Of a stretch of DNA of 7,911 nucleotides, positions 1 through 5,288 are shown piece after piece (the first letter of the stretch is position 1; each line of letters begins with the position of its first letter). Both the position numbers and the translations under genes were made by a program. The DNA is taken from assembly GCA_013817555.1 (NCBI GenBank), contig JACDCN010000092.1:1-7911 (forward strand), read 5' to 3'. The notes under the pieces are model-generated. The model was not told the origin of the DNA and searched no databases. It saw only the letters and a program-made list of their open reading frames with translations. Source of the DNA: Actinomycetota bacterium. GTDB lineage: Bacteria > Actinomycetota > Thermoleophilia > Gaiellales > Gaiellaceae.

Positions 1-698
1 GAAGCCGGGCTCGCGCGAGCGCCGGAACCAGCCCTCTAGCGATGCCCTGCGCTCCTCCGGCGGAAGCTTCCCCCACCAAGGTTCCGGGAAGGTCAGATAC
101 GTGAGCCGCTCCCCCATCGCCCCTCGAAATCCGGGTTGCTCGAGCCACTGTCGCCACATGTGGTGATCGGTCGGTCCTCCGTCCGGGGTCGTCCTCCAGC
201 CGAACGGAAGGCGCCGATACGCAGCGAGAGTGTGCGCCACCCCGGTGAGCCCGATCGACGCCTTGCGACCGAGGCCGACCTCGACGAACTCGGGCCGGGA
301 GAGGTTCCACGGGAAGTTCTCGAGTGTTCCGTCCACGCCGAGCCGCGCGGAAATTGAGTGCGCGAAGTCGGCGACTTCGAGGAGGAGGCTCATCTCGGCG
401 GCGTGATCGGGCAGCAGCAGGTCGTCGTCGGACAGGTAGCAGACGATCCGACCGCTCGCCTCGCGGAGCGCCTCATGGCGATTGAGCTCGCCGTGACGCT
501 CTCCCTTCGGGAAGTCGAAGAAGCGCACGCGGTTGTCGCCCGCGAAGGGCTCGAGCGCGGCACGCGTGTCGTCCTCGACTCCGTCACCGACACGAAAACC
601 TCCACCGTGACGTCTTCCTGGTCGAGGGCGCTGCGGACCGAGTATGGGATCAGCGCCGCGTGCCGGAAGGTGGGGATCAAGATCGTCGCGTCGGTCAC
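1..698 (-). CDS. Family 2 glycosyltransferase, partial (runs off left edge), with one frameshift
   Basis: Probable GT-A fold glycosyltransferase that moves a sugar from a nucleotide donor, likely onto a cell-surface glycan. The start is GTG at 698-696. The first 36 residues read ATILIPTFRHAALIPYSVRS then VEVFV, the typical first strand of family GT2. The frame then breaks near 589-593. Adding one base (GTGTC to GTGGTC) restores VGDGVEDDTRAAL, the usual second GT2 motif, and the frame stays open to base 1. The rebuilt protein has at least 233 residues, with the metal-binding DxD motif (LSDDDLLLPDH, DDD at about residues 91-93) and a later TDHHMW segment. Without the correction the first frame runs on to a stop at 390. 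The start overlaps the stop of the oxidoreductase gene as GTGA, so coupled translation is likely. Family assignment is firm. The acceptor and sugar cannot be told. The C-terminus lies outside the window. Confidence 0.85.
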
Positions 699-1587
699 GA
701 CGCCAGAGCCCGAAGCGCCGCGATGGCGGTCACGATCGCCGCGCCTTCGGCAGCGCTCGAGCGAGGATGCGGACCTCCCTCGAGATGCTCGACGAAGGCG
801 CGCAGCTCAGCGAGGAGCGGGAGCTCGCCGGGGGTCTCGATCCGCTCCTCCCGAACGCCGTCTGCGTCGTCGCGGTAGATGGTGACGTGCTCGTCCCACC
901 CGTCACCCAGCACCGCCACGCCGTCGTCGCAGAAGAGCTCGACCGAGCGCTTTCGTTCCGTTGACCTGCCCGACACCTCGAGCGTCTGCCACCAACCGTC
1001 GCCGCGGAGGACGCCGCTCAGGTGTATCGCGCCTCCCTGGCGCCACTGGGCGACGGCCGCCTCCGGCTGCCCGAGGGCGCCGAAGATCTCGAGTCCGATC
1101 GCGAGATCGTGCGGCGCGAGAACCCAGACGGGATCGGCATCTTCGTGACGGTTGCCCCACCCGACCCGCACGGTCCGTACTCCCGAGACCCCGCCGAGCC
1201 TCCGTTCCCGGGCGATGGCGGCGAGCTCGAGCACGCCTGGGTGGTACCGCCACTTGTCCATCACGAACAGTCGATCGGGAGCGCGCTCCGCGAGCTGACG
1301 CGCGGCGGACGGGTCGTCGGTCAACGGTTTCTCGCAGAAGACGGAAACCTCGCGCTCGAGCACCTCGTCGAGAACGGCCGCATACGTGCTTGTCGGCGTG
1401 GCGACGACGACGTCGTCGAGGGCTGGGAACGAGCCGGTGTCGGTGACGACCTTCGAAGCTCCACCCTTCTCCGCTCGGGCGATGCTCTCCGGCGAGCGGG
1501 CGACGACGGCACCTCGCACCCGAGCGAGACGAGGTCGCGCAGGATGTGCCGCCCCCAGTTTCCGCAGCCGACGAGCCCTACGACCAT
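695..1587 (-). CDS. Gfo/Idh/MocA family NAD(P)-dependent oxidoreductase, with one frameshift
   Basis: Likely oxidises or reduces a sugar or nucleotide sugar using NAD(P). The natural start is ATG at 1587-1585, giving MVVGLVGCGNWGRHILRDLV with the GxGxxG dinucleotide-binding loop (GCGNWG, residues 7-12). The frame breaks near 1508-1512 after LGCEV. Adding one base (GTGCC to GTGGCC) gives LGCEVAVVARSPES and a 297-residue protein, normal or slightly short for the family. The second frame carries the catalytic EKP motif (CEKPLTDD, about 86-88) and a family-typical HD pair in VLAPHDLAI (about 160-161). The longest unbroken frame begins at a GTG at 1519 and lacks the nucleotide-binding loop, so that start would give a non-functional enzyme. 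The gene overlaps the end of holB by 10 nt and shares GTGA with the glycosyltransferase. Substrate unknown; the neighbour suggests glycan precursor modification. Confidence 0.85.
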
Positions 1588-2660
1588 ACGTGCGAGCCGC
1601 GTAGCTCCCGCTGGAGACGAATGAAGAGCGCTTCGAGCGCGAGGGAGGGGTTCAGGTTGAACTCCTCGAGCGTGCGCCAGGTCTCGCGCGCGGCTTCCGC
1701 TGCCTTGAGCGGACCGTCTCCAAGTTCCTGCGCGACGTCCTCGCGCAGGTCGTCCAGCCGGTCGGCGTGCACCGCGGCCGACTCGGCTCCCGCCGCGACG
1801 ACGACGAGATCCCGATACCAGGCTTCGAGCGCCTCGAGGCCCGCGAGGAGCTCGTCCCGCTCGGCCCCGCGTTGGGCTCGCCGCACGCGCTGATCCGCCT
1901 CGCGGGCAGGAAGGTCGACGCCGTCGAGCAACGCCTGCTCCCGCTCCTTCGCCTCCTGCCCGTGCTCGTCGGAGATCGCGAGGAGCGCCGCGGCGGCATC
2001 TCCGGGCTCGAAATCGGCGTCGAGGTAGACGGAGCGCGCGGCCGCGATCAATGTCTCGCGGCGGTCGGCCGCAGCGGAGTCGAGCAGGCGGCGCGCGCGA
2101 TCGAGACGGCCTGCCGATGCGCGTGCGAGCGCGCGGATCTCGGCCTCGCTCCGCTCCGGCGCACGCTCGCTGATCCACTCCCGAACGGCGCGCTCCGAAA
2201 GGCGCTTGAACGGAACGAGCTGGCAGCGCGAGAGGATGGTTGGCGGCAGCGGGCCGAGCTCGCTCGCGACCAGAACGAGCACCGCATACGGAGGCGGCTC
2301 CTCGAGATCTTTGAGCAGAGCATCTGCCGCGTCCTCGTTCATGCGCTGTGCGTCGAGCACGAGGTAGACGCGCCGGTCGCCCTCGAACGGGCGCATATGT
2401 AGGTCGTGCCGCAGCGCCCGCACGTCGTCGATGCGGATCATCTCCCCGAGCGGCTCGAGGACGTAGAGGTCGGGATGAGTGCGGGCTTCGACGCGACGGG
2501 CATCGCCGAGGAGCGCGGCGGCGAAAGCGATCGCCGCGGTTCGCTTGCCGACTCCCGCGGGGCCGTGCAGGAGGTAGGCGTGCGCGGGACCTTCCGTGAG
2601 GGCCGCGCCGAGCAGCCGCTTGGCCTCGAGCTGCTCAGGTACTGACGCGAAGCGCTCCAT
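1578..2660 (-). CDS. holB: DNA polymerase III delta' subunit
   Basis: Clamp-loader subunit delta', which with delta and tau/gamma loads the sliding clamp onto primed DNA. The protein has 360 residues. The AAA+ region includes HAYLLHGPAGVGKRTAAI (P-loop about 33-41), a Walker B-like LVLDAQRMNEDAADALLKDL (about 101-120), an EPPPYAVLVLVAS strand and the SRC motif in TILSRCQLVPF (144-146), diagnostic of clamp loaders. The residue after the P-loop lysine is Arg40 rather than Ser/Thr, as in many delta' subunits, which do not hydrolyse ATP. The four-cysteine zinc cluster of some delta' proteins is absent. The start ATG at 2660 is fixed by a strong Shine-Dalgarno at 2662-2671 and by homology (MERFASVPEQLEAKRLL). 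It overlaps the tmk end by 26 nt; a tmk-holB pair is common in bacteria. The reading frame continues upstream to 3092 only as a shadow of tmk. Confidence 0.93.
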   Translation of the reverse strand: MERFASVPEQLEAKRLLGAALTEGPAHAYLLHGPAGVGKRTAAIAFAAALLGDARRVEARTHPDLYVLEPLGEMIRIDDVRALRHDLHMRPFEGDRRVYLVLDAQRMNEDAADALLKDLEEPPPYAVLVLVASELGPLPPTILSRCQLVPFKRLSERAVREWISERAPERSEAEIRALARASAGRLDRARRLLDSAAADRRETLIAAARSVYLDADFEPGDAAAALLAISDEHGQEAKEREQALLDGVDLPAREADQRVRRAQRGAERDELLAGLEALEAWYRDLVVVAAGAESAAVHADRLDDLREDVAQELGDGPLKAAEAARETWRTLEEFNLNPSLALEALFIRLQRELRGSHVWS

Positions 2661-3231
2661 GCACCTCCTCCGCGATCTCCTCCGGCGGACGCGTGCCGTC
2701 GAGAACGACGATGCGCAAAGGGAACCTTTCGGCAAGCTCGCGGTAGCCCGCGGCGACGCGGCGATGGAACTCTTCGTCCTCCCGCTCGAGTCGGTCGTGC
2801 TGGTCGCCGACCCGCCCGGCCACGTCGGCCGCGTCGAGCAGCAGAAGGAAGGTCCGATCGGGGACGAGGCCGCCGACGGCTGCGAGGTTGAGCTCGAGCA
2901 CCCGATCGAGCCCGAGCCCGCGACCAACGCCCTGGTACGCGACCGAGGAGTCGACGTAGCGGTCGCAGACGACCCACTCGCCGCGTTCGAGCGCAGGGCG
3001 GATGACCTGTTCGACGTGCTGCGCTCGGGCAGCTGCGTAGAGCAACGCTTCCGCCCACGGCTCGACGTGGTCGCCGTGCAGGACGAGGTCACGGATCTGC
3101 TCCCCGAGCTCGGTGCCCCCGGGCTCGCGGGTGATGAGGACAGACTGGCCGTCCGCCTCGAGCCGTGCCCGCAGGAGCTCCGACTGCGTCGACTTGCCCG
3201 AGCCGTCGAGGCCTTCGAAGGAGACGAACAT
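2635..3231 (-). CDS. tmk: Thymidylate kinase (dTMP kinase)
   Basis: Phosphorylates dTMP to dTDP with ATP in the cytoplasm, an essential step of dTTP supply. The 198-residue product has the family's usual size. Motifs in order: P-loop FEGLDGSGKST (residues 5-15), REPGGT (35-40), the CDRYVDSSVAYQG segment holding the DRY motif (90-92) and the substrate-binding SSVAYQG, and a LID region with Arg140, Arg147 and Arg150. The start ATG at 3231-3229 gives MFVSFEGLDGSGKST, exactly where the family begins. Upstream on the minus strand lies TAGGAT 8 nt before ATG, which can be read as a -10 box of a leaderless promoter or, less well, as a weak AGGA ribosome site. It is the first gene of the overlapping minus-strand run tmk-holB-oxidoreductase-glycosyltransferase and is divergent from the epimerase gene. 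Confidence 0.95.
   Translation of the reverse strand: MFVSFEGLDGSGKSTQSELLRARLEADGQSVLITREPGGTELGEQIRDLVLHGDHVEPWAEALLYAAARAQHVEQVIRPALERGEWVVCDRYVDSSVAYQGVGRGLGLDRVLELNLAAVGGLVPDRTFLLLLDAADVAGRVGDQHDRLEREDEEFHRRVAAGYRELAERFPLRIVVLDGTRPPEEIAEEVHGALRVST
2662..2671 (-). promoter_or_regulatory. Shine-Dalgarno sequence of holB
   Basis: On the minus strand the sequence GGAGGAGGTGC directly precedes ATG, with GGAGG 6 nt from the start codon. It lies inside the 3' end of tmk. It decides the holB start at 2660 and contrasts with the genes at transcript starts in this window, which have no such tract. Confidence 0.85.
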
Positions 3232-3239
3232 CGCCGCTC

Positions 3240-3245
3240 ATCCTA
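3240..3245 (-). promoter_or_regulatory. Candidate -10 box (TAGGAT) for leaderless tmk transcript
   Basis: TAGGAT on the minus strand ends 8 nt before the tmk ATG, so transcription would start at or next to the start codon. It fits the actinobacterial TAnnnT -10 consensus. No convincing -35 hexamer is seen 16-18 nt upstream. The AGGA inside it could alternatively act as a weak ribosome site. Confidence 0.5.
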
Positions 3246-3267
3246 CGAGCTGTCTCCGAGCGACCCG

Positions 3268-3273
3268 TAGGAT
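3268..3273 (+). promoter_or_regulatory. Candidate -10 box (TAGGAT) for leaderless epimerase transcript
   Basis: TAGGAT ends 7 nt before the GTG at 3281, placing transcription initiation at the start codon. The alternative ATG at 3272 lies inside this box and would not be transcribed if the box is real. No clear -35 is visible. Confidence 0.5.
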
Positions 3274-3280
3274 GCCGCGC

Positions 3281-4195
3281 GTGCGAGTGGTCGTCACCGG
3301 CGGTGCCGGATTCATCGGATCTCACATCGTGGACGCGCTGGTCGCGCGTGGTGACGAGGTCGCCGTCGTCGACTCGCTTGCGACCGGGAAGCGAGAGAAC
3401 GTCTCCGAACGGGCCACGCTCCACGTCCACGACATCCGCGAGCCGCTCGACGAGCTCTTCGACGAGGTGCGGCCCGACGCCGTGTTCCACCTCGCCGCGC
3501 AGGCGGACGTTCGCGTCGCCGTGGAGCACCCGATCGAAGACGCTGAGGTGAACGTGCTCGGCACGATCCGCGTGCTCGAGGCCGCCCGCCGCCACGGCGC
3601 CCAAGTCGTGTTCAGCTCGACCGGTGGCGCGATCTACGGTGAGTGCACCGAGCCGGCGGGCGAGGATGCTCCGCTCAGCCCCCTCTCGCCGTACGGGACG
3701 TCCAAGCTGGCCGGCGAGGAGTACCTGCGAATGGTCAACCGGCTGTACGAGACGACGCACGTCTGCCTCCGTTACGGAAACGTCTACGGGCCCCGGCAGG
3801 ATCCGCACGGGGAGGCGGGAGTGGTTGCGATCTTCCTCGGCGCCCTGGCCGATGAGAAGCAGGCGCAGATCTTCGGCGACGGTATGCAGACACGCGACTA
3901 CGTGTACGTCGGGGACGTCGCGCGGGCGACCGTCTCTTGCCTGAGCCAAGAGGGCGGCGTATTCAACATCGGGACGGGACGCGAGACCTCGGTGGTCGAG
4001 CTGTACGAGCTCTGCCGCCAGGCCGCTGGCTCGAGCGTCGAGGCCATCCATGCCGCAGCGCGCATGGGCGAGCTCCAGCGAAGCGTCCTCGATCCCAGCC
4101 GGGCCGCAGCCGAGCTCAGGTTCATGGCCATGGTCGAGCTCGAGGACGGGCTGCAGGCGACCTGGGAGTGGGTGCAGAGCCAGCGGGAGGACTAA
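3281..4195 (+). CDS. NAD-dependent epimerase/dehydratase, UDP-glucose 4-epimerase-like (extended SDR)
   Basis: Extended short-chain dehydrogenase that most likely epimerises a UDP- or other nucleotide-activated hexose for surface glycan synthesis. With the GTG start at 3281 the protein has 304 residues. It shows VVVTGGAGFIGSH (GxxGxxG, residues 7-13), the acidic VDSLATGKREN after the second strand, FHLAAQADVRVAVEHP, FSSTGGAIYGE, the catalytic YxxxK as SPYGTSKLAGEEYLR (Tyr138, Lys142), RYGNVYGPRQDPHGEAGVVA and the C-terminal GDGMQTRDYVYVGDVA and FNIGTGRETSV motifs. An ATG at 3272 would add three residues (MPR), but it sits inside a probable -10 box; the GTG has the same spacing from the TAGGAT box as the opposed tmk start. 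The LytR_C gene follows after 27 nt on the same strand. The exact sugar cannot be told; a GalE-type, dTDP-glucose- or UDP-glucuronate-linked role is possible. Confidence 0.92.
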   Translation: MRVVVTGGAGFIGSHIVDALVARGDEVAVVDSLATGKRENVSERATLHVHDIREPLDELFDEVRPDAVFHLAAQADVRVAVEHPIEDAEVNVLGTIRVLEAARRHGAQVVFSSTGGAIYGECTEPAGEDAPLSPLSPYGTSKLAGEEYLRMVNRLYETTHVCLRYGNVYGPRQDPHGEAGVVAIFLGALADEKQAQIFGDGMQTRDYVYVGDVARATVSCLSQEGGVFNIGTGRETSVVELYELCRQAAGSSVEAIHAAARMGELQRSVLDPSRAAAELRFMAMVELEDGLQATWEWVQSQRED

Positions 4196-4222
4196 CGCCG
4201 CCACGCGCGAATCGAATCGCTC

Positions 4223-4744
4223 GTGGATCACCCGCTCGTCGCTCCCGATGCTCTCGTCCGCCCCTGGAGGCTCGCCGCCTACATCGCAGGTGCGATCGCC
4301 GTCGCCGAGCTCCTGCTGCTCCTCGTCCTCGGCGGGGGCGCGCTGATCGAGACCGTCTCGGATCGCGTCCAAGTCGCCGCCAAGGAACGGGCGCTCGCCC
4401 GCACCACGCCCGCCCGACACCCAGTCGCACGAAAGCAGACGCCGGTCACGGTCGCGAAGACGCCGCGCGGTCGAACCGTCGTGATGGTGCTGAACGGGAA
4501 TGGCCGCACTGGCGCAGCCGCGAGTGCCGCCTCCCGCGTACGGAGTCGCGGGTATCGGATCGGCACCGTCGGCAATGCGCCGCGCACCGACTTCGCCCGC
4601 AGCCTCGTCATGTACAAGCCCGGCTTCGTCAGTGAGGGCCGCCGGTTGGCGAAAGACCTCGGCGTGACGCAGGTCGGCCCGCTCGACGGCGTGCGCGCAG
4701 GACAGCTCGGCCGCGCGCAGCTGGTCTTCATCCTCGGCGCATAG
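4223..4744 (+). CDS. Stand-alone LytR_C domain membrane protein
   Basis: The product has 173 residues: a short cytoplasmic N-terminus, one membrane helix (about 17-40, WRLAAYIAGAIAVAELLLLL), a basic Ala/Thr/Pro-rich stalk (about 50-84) and a C-terminal LytR_C domain (about 85-172) with VVMVLNGNGRTGAAASAA, YRIGTVGNAPRTDFARSLVM, the YKPGF turn, ARDLGV-like AKDLGVTQVGPLDG and LVFILGA. This domain usually follows LytR-CpsA-Psr phosphotransferase domains that attach glycopolymers to peptidoglycan. Here that catalytic part is absent, as in the membrane-anchored mycobacterial proteins VirR and Cei, which act in envelope integrity. The GTG start at 4223 places the helix just inside the N-terminus; no good Shine-Dalgarno is seen. 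It lies 27 nt after the epimerase gene, so they probably share a transcript. Its TAG stop overlaps the probable -10 of the Nudix gene. The domain call is firm; the function is inferred. Confidence 0.85.
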   Translation: MDHPLVAPDALVRPWRLAAYIAGAIAVAELLLLLVLGGGALIETVSDRVQVAAKERALARTTPARHPVARKQTPVTVAKTPRGRTVVMVLNGNGRTGAAASAASRVRSRGYRIGTVGNAPRTDFARSLVMYKPGFVSEGRRLAKDLGVTQVGPLDGVRAGQLGRAQLVFILGA

Positions 4745-4747
4745 CCT
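4742..4747 (+). promoter_or_regulatory. Candidate -10 box (TAGCCT) for the Nudix gene, overlapping a stop codon
   Basis: TAGCCT begins with the TAG stop of the LytR_C gene and ends 6 nt before the Nudix GTG. The 9-nt gap holds no purine-rich ribosome site. The same hexamer precedes the O-antigen ligase-like gene. It may be an internal leaderless promoter. Because the TAG is already required as a stop codon, chance is a stronger alternative here than at the other sites. Confidence 0.35.
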
Positions 4748-4753
4748 TCGCGC

Positions 4754-5284
4754 GTGCCCGAGGTTCGCTTCTGCTCCGCCTGCGGCGTCGAGCTCCCGTC
4801 ACGGCCGCCAGTCACGTGCGCGGCGTGCGGCGCCAGCCACTGGCTGAACCCGAAGCCGTGTGCGAACGCGATCGTCGTCGACGGGGACAGAGTGCTCCTC
4901 ACGCGTCGCGCGTACGCGCCCTGGAAGGACGGTTGGTGCGCTCCGGGTGGGTTCTGCGAAGAAGGCGAGCACCCGATCGAGACTGTCGAGCGCGAGGTGC
5001 TCGAGGAGACGGGGCTCCGAGTCGCGGTGACCGGTTACATCGGCGTCTGGGTCGACACCTACGCCGACGAGCCGAGCGAGCCGGACGCATCCGTGATCAG
5101 CGTCGCGTATTACGCCGCTAGGTCGGTGGGAGGCGACGAGAGCGCCTTCGACCGAGCCGAGGTGAGCGAGCTTCGCTGGTTCGGCTGGGATGAGCTCCCG
5201 CCCGATCTCGCTCCGCCCGGCACGCTCGAGGCGGTCTTCGCCGCTGCCCGTTCCGACTCGACGCTCCCGGATCGTCCTGCCTAA
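4754..5284 (+). CDS. Nudix hydrolase with N-terminal zinc ribbon
   Basis: Hydrolyses a nucleoside diphosphate linked to another group, in the cytoplasm, using Mg2+. The 176-residue protein opens with a zinc ribbon, FCSACG and TCAACG (Cys7, Cys10, Cys22, Cys25), followed by NPKPCANAIVVDGDRVLLTRR. The Nudix box is complete: GFCEEGE then REVLEETGL fits GX5EX7REUXEEXGU (Gly66 to Leu88, with Arg80, Glu81, Glu84, Glu85). The domain ends with WFGWDELPPDLAPPGTLEAVF. The ribbon plus Nudix arrangement recalls NudC-type NADH pyrophosphatases, but the protein is much shorter than NudC and I do not see the NudC-specific motif, so ADP-ribose or another NDP-sugar is equally possible. The GTG start at 4754 lies 9 nt after the LytR_C stop. 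The gene converges on the O-antigen ligase-like gene with only 4 bp between stop codons. Confidence 0.9.
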   Translation: MPEVRFCSACGVELPSRPPVTCAACGASHWLNPKPCANAIVVDGDRVLLTRRAYAPWKDGWCAPGGFCEEGEHPIETVEREVLEETGLRVAVTGYIGVWVDTYADEPSEPDASVISVAYYAARSVGGDESAFDRAEVSELRWFGWDELPPDLAPPGTLEAVFAAARSDSTLPDRPA

Positions 5285-5288
5285 CTCC

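Larger units (their letters stand above)
3239..3274. repeat. 9-bp perfect inverted repeat in the tmk/epimerase divergent gap
   Basis: The arms are CATCCTACG at 3239-3247 and CGTAGGATG at 3266-3274, separated by 18 nt. Each arm carries TAGGAT directed toward its own gene, so the whole gap is nearly symmetric. It may be two similar facing promoters or an operator; the sequence alone does not decide. Confidence 0.8.

Noticed and set aside
136..964. Plus-strand open frames over the glycosyltransferase and the end of the oxidoreductase
   Set aside because: They have no start context or domains and are antisense to well-supported family motifs.
2661..3092. N-terminal extension of holB to 3092
   Set aside because: The first 144 codons of that frame are an off-frame reading of tmk, rich in Ser/Arg without homology. 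The Shine-Dalgarno at 2662-2671 and the family start fix ATG 2660.
4211..4222. Repeated GAATCG (GAATCGAATCG) before the LytR_C start as a promoter or repeat element
   Set aside because: It is only two short overlapping copies, with no TAnnnT box and no match to a ribosome site.
3089..4420. Long minus-strand open frame of 443 codons antisense to the epimerase
   Set aside because: It is a shadow of the real gene in GC-rich DNA: the plus strand has full SDR motifs, while this frame has no recognisable domain and an Arg/Asp/His-rich composition typical of antisense frames.
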